In this document: piece by piece, positions 50,551 to 58,786 of the stretch
How the letters are laid out: every line of letters begins with the position of its first letter
Position numbering within the stretch: the stretch's first letter is position 1
Assembly: GCF_000719095.1 (NCBI RefSeq)
Contig: NZ_JOEH01000018.1
Location: 103,663-167,662 of the forward strand
DNA from: Streptacidiphilus jeojiense
Lineage (GTDB): Bacteria; Actinomycetota; Actinomycetes; Streptomycetales; Streptomycetaceae
Direction of reading: 5' to 3'
Length of the DNA: 64,000 nucleotides
Made by a program: the position numbers and the translations under genes
Notes under the pieces: generated by a model
What the model was told of the DNA's origin: nothing
Seen by the model: the letters and a program-made list of their open reading frames with translations, nothing else
Databases searched by the model: none

Positions 50551-51662
50551 GCGAGATCGGCGATCTCGGCGAACTCGCCCGCCGGGCTCGGCAGCTGGCG
50601 CCCGGAAGCGGCACAGGGACCGGGTCGGAACTGGAACGCATCGGGACTGCCGGGACTCAGGGCGGAGTGGAACCCAGTGCGCCCACCGGGCCGGACCGCG
50701 GGCCGGTTCCGCGCATCGGTCTGGTGCTGTCCGGGGGCGGCGCCAAGGGCGCCTACCACGTCGGCGTGCTGGAGTACCTGGCCTCCGTCGGCACCCGGCT
50801 GCACGCCATCGCCGGGGCCAGCATCGGGGCGCTGAACGGCGCGGTCATCGCCGGATCGGACTCGCTGGACGCGGCGGCGGCCCACCTGGCCGAGGTCTGG
50901 GACGAGGTCGGCAGGCTCGGCCCTGCGGGCTCGCTCAGCCGGGAGGACCGCGACGAGAACACCCTCGAACAGCTCGCCCGGCTGCCCTCGCGCCTGACCC
51001 ACCCCGCCGTCAGCCCCCAGCACCTGGAGCGGCTGGTCGCCGAGCACGTCGATCCCGGCCGGCTGCGCACCGGGACGCCCATCTGGGTCTCCGCGTTCCC
51101 CGCCATGGAGGGGGTCGACCCGCTCAACCGCTGGGGCTGGGCGGTGGACGTGGTCAGGTCCCGCCTGGGCGCGTCGGTCGAATGGCTGCACCTCAACGGG
51201 CTGTCGGACCATGACTGCCGCCAGGCCGTCCTGGCCAGCGCGGCGCTGCCGCTGATCCTGCCGCCCCGGCGACTGAACGGTCGGCTCTACCGGGACGGCG
51301 GTCTCGCCGACAACACCCCGGCCGGCGCGCTGGTGCGGCACGCCGGCTGCGACATCGTCATCGTGGTCCACCTCTCCCGGGGCTCGACCTGGGACGCCCA
51401 CGACTTCCCCGGAACCAGCATGATCGAGATCCGGCCCCGCAGACCGCTGGCACCGGCGGGGCCCGGCGGCGACATGACCGGAATGCTGGACTTCTCGCCG
51501 CACCGGCTGCGAAGACTGCGCGCGCAGGGCCGCGCCGACACCGCGGCCATCCTCGACCCGCTCGCCGAGACGCTGCACAGCGTCACGGCCCTGCGCTCGG
51601 CCGAGGCCGCGATGCTGGCAGCCCTCGCCGGCCTCGACGGCCTCGACGGCCTCGACGAGTGA
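50547..51662 (+). CDS. patatin-like phospholipase
   Basis: A 371-residue patatin. LVLSGGGAKGAYHVGVLEYL is the oxyanion loop, GASIG at 90-94 holds the catalytic Ser92 and RDGGLADNTP the catalytic Asp250. It hydrolyses membrane lipids. The first 55 residues are a disordered Gly/Ser/Glu-rich region. It is fused by an ATGA overlap to the operon of two dynamin-like GTPases, so lipid cleavage is probably controlled by, or directed by, the GTPases. Patatins are known effectors in antiphage systems such as CBASS (CapV). A role as membrane-damaging effector here is inference. The C-terminus ends in a short GLD repeat. Confidence 0.9.
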   Translation: MSEIGDLGELARRARQLAPGSGTGTGSELERIGTAGTQGGVEPSAPTGPDRGPVPRIGLVLSGGGAKGAYHVGVLEYLASVGTRLHAIAGASIGALNGAVIAGSDSLDAAAAHLAEVWDEVGRLGPAGSLSREDRDENTLEQLARLPSRLTHPAVSPQHLERLVAEHVDPGRLRTGTPIWVSAFPAMEGVDPLNRWGWAVDVVRSRLGASVEWLHLNGLSDHDCRQAVLASAALPLILPPRRLNGRLYRDGGLADNTPAGALVRHAGCDIVIVVHLSRGSTWDAHDFPGTSMIEIRPRRPLAPAGPGGDMTGMLDFSPHRLRRLRAQGRADTAAILDPLAETLHSVTALRSAEAAMLAALAGLDGLDGLDE

Positions 51663-51804
51663 GGCCATCTCACGTCCCTGGCCTGCTCATTGATGAGCTG
51701 TCAACTTGCACTGTTCACTATCCGCTGCACCCGCCACTGCGGCACCATGGAAACAGACAATGGCTGGTAGCACCTGTGCCGGCTTCTCTGGGGGGAGACA
51801 CACA

Positions 51805-54078
51805 TTGCCGACCAACAACGAGCGCATAGCAGCCGTTCTGGAAGCCCGGATGCGCCAGATCCCGATGGTGGAGCGGGAGACCGCCTACTGGACCACCGTC
51901 AGGGGAATGATCGCCGATCTCGGGGCCGCCCTCGACGACCTGCGCGAGGGGGACGAGGTCACCGCGATCGCGGCGACCGCCGACCTGGACGTCGCGGCGA
52001 TGGACGCCATCGCCGTGGCCGCCCTGGGAGCACTGGCGGGCGTACGGTCCCGGGTCAGCCGCAGGACGATCAACATCGGCGTCAGCGGCCGGGCCAGGAA
52101 CGGGAAGAGCACCCTGCTGCAGTCACTCTCCGGCCTGACGGACGATCAGATCCCGGCAGGCCGCGGCCAGCCGGTCACGGCCGTGCGCAGCAGCATCTAC
52201 CACTCGACGGTACGCACCGGGGCCGTGCTGACGCTGCACAGTGAGGCGTCCTTCTGCGCCGAGGTCCTCGCCCCCTACCACCGGGCGTTGAACCTCATGC
52301 CGACGCCGAGGACCCTGGAGGAGTTCAGCACCTTCCGCTATCCGCTCACGGCCGACGAACTCACCGGTGACGTCGGCCCCCATCCGAAATCCGGTCCCAT
52401 GCTGGTCCGGCTGCGCGACGAAATGCAGCGGGCTCTGCCTTCGTTCCGCCGCTACCTGACCGGGCATCAGCGTGAGATCACCCTGTCCGAGTCCGAACTG
52501 GGCTCGCTCAGGCAGTGGGTGGCCTACCCCCCGGCGACCGACGTGGGCATGCCCGACCGCCGACATTTCGCGGTCCGGGATGCAACCGTGACCTGCAGGT
52601 TCCCCATCGACGACGTGGCCGACCTCGCCCTGGTGGACCTGCCGGGGCTGGGCGAACTGGTCCCCGACGCCGACCGGCACCACCTCGACGGCCTCAAGGA
52701 CGACGTCGACTTCGTGATCGTCGTCAAACGCCCCACCGACACCAACGCCCTGTGGTCGGTCGAGGACGGCGACGCCCTGCAGCTCATCATCGACGCCAGC
52801 GGCGCGGCAGCCGTGCGCGACTTCGTCACCATCCTGGTCAACTCCGGTGGCTGCGCCGCCGAGAACATCGACGCCCTCAAGCGGGACATCCGCGACCGGC
52901 TCAACGAGGGCCTGGACGACCGCTCCTACAACGTGATCACGGCGGACTCCGCCGACCGGCAGCAGGTGAAGGAGAAGGTGCTCCAGGTCGTCCTGGAACA
53001 CCTCGCCACTGCCCTGCCCCGGATGGACGCCGACGTCTTCGCCTTCGCCCAGGCCGCCTGCGAGACCGGCCGCGAGCAGCTCCGCGGTCTGATCGGACGC
53101 CACCTCGCCGCGCTGCGATCGATCCACACCCCCAGCGAGCTGCTGCGCCTGGACCACAAGCGGACCGAACTGCTGGACGAGGTGACCACCCATCTGCACG
53201 CCTGGATCGAGGAACTCCAGGCCCGGACCGGCGCCGAGTACGCGGATCAGGAGTTCCTCGACGAGGTGACCAAGGTCCAGGACCGGGCCAGGAGTTGGGT
53301 CATCGACGGCTTTGGCGTCGAAGGCGGGCAAGCAGCCTGGGTCGAGCAGGTCCTGCCGAAGATGCTGCGGGCCGCAGGCCCCGCCACGGTGATGCAGAAC
53401 ACGCTCAACGGAATCCGGACCGAGATCGCCATCCGGTTCAACGACATCGACTCCATGCTGGACAAGCGCCGGAACGAGTTCTGGAAGGGGCTGGCCGGAG
53501 GGCTCGGGCCCCGGTTCGCAAACCTCCTGCAAGGCGACAGCCCGGAGGAGGTACTGCGGAACCTGCGCGACACCCTGGACAGCGCCGACCACGACAGTCC
53601 CTCCCTGGTGAAGGCCCTCGACCAGGCCCTGGACGTACGGCTGGACTACCGCACCAGGCTGCTGCCCGAGGTGTGGCGCAAGCTGGAGGCGCTGATGCCG
53701 TACCACCGCAAGGAGACCGAGGAGCAGTTCTTCTCCATGCTCACGCTTGCCGCGACCGCGGAAGGCGGACACCAGCTCTTCAATCAGATCTCAGGACTGG
53801 CCAGGTCGGTCATCACCGACATCGGCGGCATGCTGTCGGGCGAACCGTCGGCGAACGCGCTCATCCTGCTCGCCTACGGGCAGTACTTCGAGGACGCCTT
53901 CATCCGGTCGGCCGGGACTCCGGACGACTTCCTCAATGTCACCACCGGCTTCCAGGACCAGCTCTGGCCCGAGGAGGTCTCCGGACCGGCCACGTCCACG
54001 GTCCGGATCCAGCGGGCCAAGGACGCGTTGAACCACCTCAACCAGGCGCTGACAGGCAGCAAGAGGAGCAACGGATGA
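51805..54078 (+). CDS. large dynamin-like P-loop GTPase
   Basis: A protein of about 757 residues. Walker A is GRARNGKST at 95-103 and switch II is DLPGLGE at 278-284, followed by DFVIVVKRPTDTNALW. The rest is a long helical region with coiled-coil segments, as in dynamin/LeoA-like proteins. No membrane helix is seen. TTG at 51805 is chosen because GGGGGGAG lies seven bases upstream; an ATG at 51760 has no such site. It begins a three-gene coupled operon, separate from the patatin operon by a 142-bp gap. Confidence 0.8.
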   Translation: MPTNNERIAAVLEARMRQIPMVERETAYWTTVRGMIADLGAALDDLREGDEVTAIAATADLDVAAMDAIAVAALGALAGVRSRVSRRTINIGVSGRARNGKSTLLQSLSGLTDDQIPAGRGQPVTAVRSSIYHSTVRTGAVLTLHSEASFCAEVLAPYHRALNLMPTPRTLEEFSTFRYPLTADELTGDVGPHPKSGPMLVRLRDEMQRALPSFRRYLTGHQREITLSESELGSLRQWVAYPPATDVGMPDRRHFAVRDATVTCRFPIDDVADLALVDLPGLGELVPDADRHHLDGLKDDVDFVIVVKRPTDTNALWSVEDGDALQLIIDASGAAAVRDFVTILVNSGGCAAENIDALKRDIRDRLNEGLDDRSYNVITADSADRQQVKEKVLQVVLEHLATALPRMDADVFAFAQAACETGREQLRGLIGRHLAALRSIHTPSELLRLDHKRTELLDEVTTHLHAWIEELQARTGAEYADQEFLDEVTKVQDRARSWVIDGFGVEGGQAAWVEQVLPKMLRAAGPATVMQNTLNGIRTEIAIRFNDIDSMLDKRRNEFWKGLAGGLGPRFANLLQGDSPEEVLRNLRDTLDSADHDSPSLVKALDQALDVRLDYRTRLLPEVWRKLEALMPYHRKETEEQFFSMLTLAATAEGGHQLFNQISGLARSVITDIGGMLSGEPSANALILLAYGQYFEDAFIRSAGTPDDFLNVTTGFQDQLWPEEVSGPATSTVRIQRAKDALNHLNQALTGSKRSNG

Positions 54079-55262
54079 GTGAGCTCGTCGACGTCGAGCA
54101 GGAGCCCTTCAGGGTCGCGGTCGTCGGCCCGTCCCGGGTCGGCAAGACCACGCTGCTGACCGCTATCCTCTCCGAGACGGAGCGGCAACTCGCCGGAACG
54201 GGCGTCCGCATCCTCGCCGGAGAGACCACCGAGGAGCGCATCCACCAGCAGCGGCGCGCGCTGCGCCGGGCGATCGCGGCCGAGGAGTTCGACGCCGCCG
54301 CGCTCAGCGGCAACCAGACGACGTCCTTGTACGAGGTGGTCCTGCGCGCCGACAGCGAGCCGGGCGTGGCTCCGCAGGACCGGATCGATATCGAGATCCC
54401 CTTCAGCATCCTCGACTACCCCGGCGGGTGGTTGAACCCGGTCACCCGCAACCGGTCCGCCGAGGCCCAGCAGCAGTGGCCGGCCTGTGAGGACCACATC
54501 CAGCGGAGCGTCATGCTGCTGGTGCCCATCGACGCGGCGGTACTGATGGAGGCGCGCAAGCCGGCCGAGCGCGGATCGGTGGTCGACCTCCTCGGCATCG
54601 AGGAGGTCACCGCCATGACCCGGCTCTGGGCCCGCTCCCGCAAGGACAGCGGGAGCGAACCCGCGGTCCTGGTACTGGCCCCGCTCAAGTGCGAGAAGTA
54701 CTTCGACGACAACGGCGGCGGCGGCAAGGAGGCACCCCGACTCAGGCAGCTCGTCCAGGACACCTACCGTGACGCCGTGGAGGCGGCCGAGGCAGAGGCG
54801 CCCGGCCGGGTGAAGGTGGTCTACGCCCCCATCGACACCTACGGCTGCGTCGAACTCATGGAGCCGATCTGGCACGACGTCGGCGGGGAGTATCTGGAGT
54901 TCACTGGACACTACCGGTTCCGCGGGCGGCCCCCGCGCATCCAGGAGAAGGCCGCCGCCACGGTGATGCGGGAGCTGTGCCGGTCCGTCATCTCCGCGCA
55001 GGCGGCCCGGAACACGGAACTTGCGAGGGCGGCCACCGAGGAACAGCGGAGGATCTTCGAACGGCGCTACCTGCGCAAGGGCTTCTTCGGCGCGCTCACC
55101 TTCTATCTGAGCGGCGAGGCTTGGTGGGCCCGGCGCGATGGAATACTGACCGCCAAACAGCTGATCGCGGCCAAGCAGAGCGAACGGAAGCTCAACAGCG
55201 CACTCCGCTCCCTGTCCACGGAAGCCGACGACCCCCGGGTGGAGGTGTGGCAGCTGCGGTGA
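54075..55262 (+). CDS. P-loop GTPase of conflict-system type
   Basis: A 395-residue P-loop NTPase. The N-terminus reads VAVVGPSRVGKTTLL (Walker A at 18-26). ILDYPGGWL takes the place of switch II and recalls the DYPGEWL of YcjX/DUF463 GTPases. VLMEARKP and VLVLAPLKCEKYF follow, and the C-terminus is helical with GFFGALTFYLSGEAWWARRD. It resembles the paired GTPases of actinobacterial NTP-dependent conflict systems (double-GTPase type). ATGA overlap with the previous gene and GTGA with the next show tight coupling. Confidence 0.7.
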   Translation: MSELVDVEQEPFRVAVVGPSRVGKTTLLTAILSETERQLAGTGVRILAGETTEERIHQQRRALRRAIAAEEFDAAALSGNQTTSLYEVVLRADSEPGVAPQDRIDIEIPFSILDYPGGWLNPVTRNRSAEAQQQWPACEDHIQRSVMLLVPIDAAVLMEARKPAERGSVVDLLGIEEVTAMTRLWARSRKDSGSEPAVLVLAPLKCEKYFDDNGGGGKEAPRLRQLVQDTYRDAVEAAEAEAPGRVKVVYAPIDTYGCVELMEPIWHDVGGEYLEFTGHYRFRGRPPRIQEKAAATVMRELCRSVISAQAARNTELARAATEEQRRIFERRYLRKGFFGALTFYLSGEAWWARRDGILTAKQLIAAKQSERKLNSALRSLSTEADDPRVEVWQLR

Positions 55263-56041
55263 AGCCCTATCTGATGACCCGGGGGTGGGCACAGCAACTC
55301 GACTACGACTTCCTCGGCGAGTCGCCCCCCGTTTTCTGGTGGCATCCGCTGGCGCACCGCGGGCGAGTCGTCCTGGAGCAACCGGAGATCGTGGTGCGCG
55401 GCGGGGCTTCACCCGCCGTGCTGGTCAGCGGAGTGCCGTCGATCCGACGGGACGTGCGCAGCACGAGGATCCGCTACACGCTGGTCGTGGAGGAGCTGAC
55501 GGACCAACCCGGGCTGGTCAGGTCACTCGTCGCCATGGGACTCGATCCCGAGCAGCGCGAACGGTTCGGGGCACGCCTCGACGCCGTCTTCGACGCCGAC
55601 ACCGTGGACGGGATGCTGTCCGGCACCGTCCCCTGCGAGCCGGTAGTGGGGCACCTCGCCGAGCTGCTCGGCGCAGCCTATGCCACGCACCCGGAGCCCA
55701 GCGCCGAGGCGGAGATCGACGGGTCGTGGGCGGGACCCGTCGGCGGCGAGCGGGCGCGCGGGGCGTTCCTGGCGCGGATCGAGCGCCTGGCGGCCGGGGA
55801 GCCGGGCCTGGCCTTCTCCAGTCATGCACTCACCACCGTGGCCGGAGCCGCGCAGGCAGCCGCCGAACAGCCGGATCCGTGCGCGATCCTGCTGGTCAAC
55901 GGCGTCCTCACCGAGGTCGAACCGCTCCGCGCGGCACCGGTCGAGCCGTCGTCCGAGTCGCCGGTCGACCGCACGCAGAACCTCGTGGGCCGCCTTGCCG
56001 AGGAGGCCGTGCGGTTGTTCAGGTGCCGCCGGCCGCAGTGA
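55259..56041 (+). CDS. unknown GTPase-operon protein
   Basis: A 260-residue protein that I do not recognise. The N-terminus is aromatic-rich (LDYDFLGESPPVFWWHPLAH), then comes RIRYTLVVEELTDQPGLVR and an acidic, alanine-rich helical C-terminus. There is no signal peptide, membrane helix or nucleotide motif. GTG at 55259 overlaps the GTPase stop (GTGA); an ATG at 55274 is an alternative. By context it is a partner or effector of the two GTPases. Its last 23 bases overlap the convergent gene at 56019. Confidence 0.75.
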   Translation: MKPYLMTRGWAQQLDYDFLGESPPVFWWHPLAHRGRVVLEQPEIVVRGGASPAVLVSGVPSIRRDVRSTRIRYTLVVEELTDQPGLVRSLVAMGLDPEQRERFGARLDAVFDADTVDGMLSGTVPCEPVVGHLAELLGAAYATHPEPSAEAEIDGSWAGPVGGERARGAFLARIERLAAGEPGLAFSSHALTTVAGAAQAAAEQPDPCAILLVNGVLTEVEPLRAAPVEPSSESPVDRTQNLVGRLAEEAVRLFRCRRPQ

Positions 56042-57347
56042 TGCCGACGGTCACGGAGACTGCGTGCAGCTTCGCCGAGTTCTGCACCCCGGTGACGGTG
56101 GCGACCATCACGACGGAGGAACCCTTCGTACCTGTGCAGACCGTCAGCCCGGCCCAGGGCCTGACAGCCGGCAGTCGGGCGGACCGGGAGGCCAGCGCCT
56201 TCCGACAGTTCTCCGCGGTGACCTCCTGACCGTGCGGGAGCTGGACACCTGTCGTACCGTCAGCTGACGTCAAGGCTCCGGCAGAGGTGAGCTGCAGGCC
56301 GTCCAAGCTGCTCCCGCCCTGCAGGGTCGCGTGCACCACGATCGGGGACGGGGACGGGCTGGGGGTCGGCGTTGGCGTCGGCGTTGGATCGGGCGTCGGC
56401 GTCGGGGACTGCGTGGTGACGGCAGGGGGCTGCGCAGTGCCGACGGTCTGGGAACTGTTCCGGCCCCAGACCAGGTATCCGACCAGCAGCCCGAGCAGCA
56501 GGCAGATCACCGACACGGCGGCGGCCGCCCGGAGCCCGCCCCTCGCACCGACCGCGCCGCCGGTTCCGGCCGGGCCTGTGTCCCGGTCCGGGTCAGCGGC
56601 TACGTCTTCCGTCGCCGACTGGGGCAGTGGTACCGCCGAGGTCGTGGGCGGCGACGGCAGTTGCACGGGTACTGGTACCGGTACGGCCGGCGGTGCGGCC
56701 GGCGTCGCGCGGATGGCACCGATGCCGATGCAGTCAGCGCCGTTCCCGGTACCGGCGGCCTGCCGGGAGGCCCAGCCGAGCACGACCGTCAGCGGCTTCC
56801 CGGTGGCGAGCGCACCGTTCCAGACCTCGGCCCAGCCGCCAGGCTCGACATATCCCCGCCTGGGCAGGCCGGGCGGCCGTCCGACTTCCTCGGCGGAGGC
56901 CGGCCACGGAGCAGGAACGGCGGTGCCGGGATCGGGCTCGCCGAGCGCCCAGTACGCCTTGTCCCAGACCCGGCTCATATGGCGTTCGTAGACCTCCGCG
57001 GCGCTCTGCTGGTACGCGCCGAGGAAGGTCTCCCAGTCCGGTCCCGCGGACAGGTCCGTGGTCAGCCAGCCGACGAAGCAGTGCAGGTCGCGGCTGCCGT
57101 CGGAGTACATCGTGCCGCTCAGCAACCGGGCGCTGCAGGCCACCCCGACCAGGCGCAGTCCGGACCGCTGGGCCAGCAGCAGTCGGGGGCCCTCCCGCAG
57201 GTCCTTGCCGTGCGCGACGGCGCACCCCACCACCGTCTCGTGCAGCCAGGCGGGATCGGCGGCGGGCGGGCGGACCTGCCACCAGACGTCCGCGCGGGAG
57301 TTGCGACCGTAGACGACCGGCGTCCAGACGCCCTCGTGGTCAGACAT
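56019..57347 (-). CDS. single-pass membrane protein with cytoplasmic sensor-like domain
   Basis: A 442-residue protein. Residues 1-210 form a globular cytoplasmic domain (VVGCAVAHGKDLREGPRLLL, DLHCFVGWLTTDLSAGPDWE, VYERHMSRVWDKAYWALGEP) that I do not recognise. A Pro/Thr-rich linker follows, then one helix at about 274-294 (SVICLLLGLLVGYLVWG) and a Pro/Thr repeat at 315-335. A small external domain comes last (GGSSLDGLQLTSAGALTSA), with two cysteines. It overlaps the GTPase gene at 57340 by eight bases, so they form an operon, and its 3' end overlaps the convergent gene by 23 bases. It could couple a surface event to the GTPase; this is inference. Confidence 0.75.
   Translation of the reverse strand: MSDHEGVWTPVVYGRNSRADVWWQVRPPAADPAWLHETVVGCAVAHGKDLREGPRLLLAQRSGLRLVGVACSARLLSGTMYSDGSRDLHCFVGWLTTDLSAGPDWETFLGAYQQSAAEVYERHMSRVWDKAYWALGEPDPGTAVPAPWPASAEEVGRPPGLPRRGYVEPGGWAEVWNGALATGKPLTVVLGWASRQAAGTGNGADCIGIGAIRATPAAPPAVPVPVPVQLPSPPTTSAVPLPQSATEDVAADPDRDTGPAGTGGAVGARGGLRAAAAVSVICLLLGLLVGYLVWGRNSSQTVGTAQPPAVTTQSPTPTPDPTPTPTPTPSPSPSPIVVHATLQGGSSLDGLQLTSAGALTSADGTTGVQLPHGQEVTAENCRKALASRSARLPAVRPWAGLTVCTGTKGSSVVMVATVTGVQNSAKLHAVSVTVGITAAGGT
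56340..56412 (-). repeat. Pro/Thr-encoding short tandem repeats
   Basis: Repeated GTCGGC/GTTGGC units on the plus strand encode the PTPTP-SPSP linker between the membrane helix and the external domain of the gene at 56019-57347. The repeats are degenerate and likely structural. Confidence 0.7.
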
Positions 57348-58398
57348 TCCCGGACATCCACGGAGCCGGGATGACGCCGTCGGGCGACTGCTGCTGATGC
57401 AGGATCTCGGAGCGAATCTTGGTGATCTCGTCCGCGTACAGGATCTGCCGCTGCTCCAGTCCCTCCCGCTGCTCCGCGATCTCGTCGAGCTCGGTCCGCA
57501 GCTTGGCCTGGGCCCGGTTGTGCACCCAGAGCGGTCGCTGGACGACAGGATTGAGCAACTGCCGCTGGATGTCCGCTTCACGCCGGCCCAGCTGCTGGGC
57601 CGCCTGGTTGCACTCCGCCAGCCTGGTCTCGTAGTAGAAGACGAGGGCGATCAGCAGCGGAGCGCCGACCCGCTTCGGCTCGACCTTGCCGGTCAGGTGA
57701 TCGCCGTTAAGACCGAGCGAGCCGATGCTCACCGGACAGATCGCCGAACTGATCTCCGGCAGGAAAGCGTAGGGAAGCAGCCGCTTCGAGACGTCCTCGA
57801 CGACGTCCTGCATCGAACGGACATTCCCGTTGGCGGCGTCGCCGCTCTGCCAGGAAATCGTGTCGGCCTTGGTGACCAGAACGATGACGGAAGGCTGCGA
57901 CATGCCGTGGCGCTTCCGCTCCTGGAAGACGTCCGTGAGGATCTTCGTCATCCGCGGTATCTGCATCTCGCTTTTGACCCGGGCGAGATCCGCGGGCGCA
58001 ATCGGGCGGCGCAGCTTCTCACCGTCCAGGACCACGAAAATCGTGTGGGCCCGATTCACCTGCTCGACCAGCTCGACGCCGTAGCCCTCAGGGGACAGGT
58101 CCATGAGCGCATGCGCCCGGAAGTCGGTCCACTTTATGTCGACCTTCCGTTCCAGGCCGCGGCCGAAGACCAGCGTGTATTCGACGGGTTCGCCGTCGGT
58201 GGGCGGTACCTGAAGGGTCTCGACGAAGGCGTCCCACGCCGACGCGAAAGCGATGTCCTGTTGGTCGTCACCCCCACTGTTCAGATTGAATCCGCCGTCA
58301 ATGCCGTCCATCGTGGAGTACAACGCCATGAGATAGCTGGATTTGCCCGACTTACTGGCCCCCAGCACCGAGAAAATGGCTTGGTCGAATTGCTGCAC
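57340..58398 (-). CDS. P-loop GTPase with C-terminal coiled coil
   Basis: A protein of about 352 residues. Walker A is GASKSGKSS at 13-21 and the guanine-specificity-like motif is LVTKADT. The middle has DFRAHALMDLSPEGYGVELV and IFVVLDGEKLRRP. Residues about 275-340 are a coiled coil (NRAQAKLRTELDEIAEQREG). It is the fifth P-loop GTPase of the island. The start is taken as GTG 58398, preceded by a six-G run; an in-frame ATG at 58428 is possible. It is transcribed toward the membrane protein gene it overlaps, and is divergent from the membrane protein at 58787. Confidence 0.75.
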   Translation of the reverse strand: MQQFDQAIFSVLGASKSGKSSYLMALYSTMDGIDGGFNLNSGGDDQQDIAFASAWDAFVETLQVPPTDGEPVEYTLVFGRGLERKVDIKWTDFRAHALMDLSPEGYGVELVEQVNRAHTIFVVLDGEKLRRPIAPADLARVKSEMQIPRMTKILTDVFQERKRHGMSQPSVIVLVTKADTISWQSGDAANGNVRSMQDVVEDVSKRLLPYAFLPEISSAICPVSIGSLGLNGDHLTGKVEPKRVGAPLLIALVFYYETRLAECNQAAQQLGRREADIQRQLLNPVVQRPLWVHNRAQAKLRTELDEIAEQREGLEQRQILYADEITKIRSEILHQQQSPDGVIPAPWMSGNV

Positions 58399-58786
58399 AT
58401 CCGCCCCCCAGCACGATCTGCATGTCACCCCGCTCTCGATATCCTAAGGCAGCGGCTCGACCCCCACCACAGCCTTCCTGCAATCAACAGGCTTGCCACC
58501 AGGCGGAGATGAGCCCGTCACCCTCGAGCGGCGCCCCGGCGACAGGAACGCGTAAAGATCATCGGGCAGCGCGTCAGGGCGGCGTCAGGACCGCGCACGG
58601 CCGGGCGAAGCCTCGGCAGAGTATCTGCCGGGGGTCGTTGAGGCCCCCTGGGAGGCGCGGTGGGGGGTCGGCGGGGTTGCCGCCCGACCTCACACAGTCG
58701 CACACCCGTCGGCATGGCACTGCTCCGTTCGCGCCGTCGGCTCGTGGGGGGCCGGGCGTGCTTTACCAGGGGGCGGTGCAACAGAG
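58399..58786. other. 388-bp divergent gap, no feature recognised
   Basis: It separates the GTPase operon (minus) from the membrane protein at 58787 (plus). No open frame with a ribosome site, repeat or operator was recognised beyond the G-run ribosome site of the minus-strand gene and an AGGGGGCGG before the plus-strand start. Confidence 0.6.
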
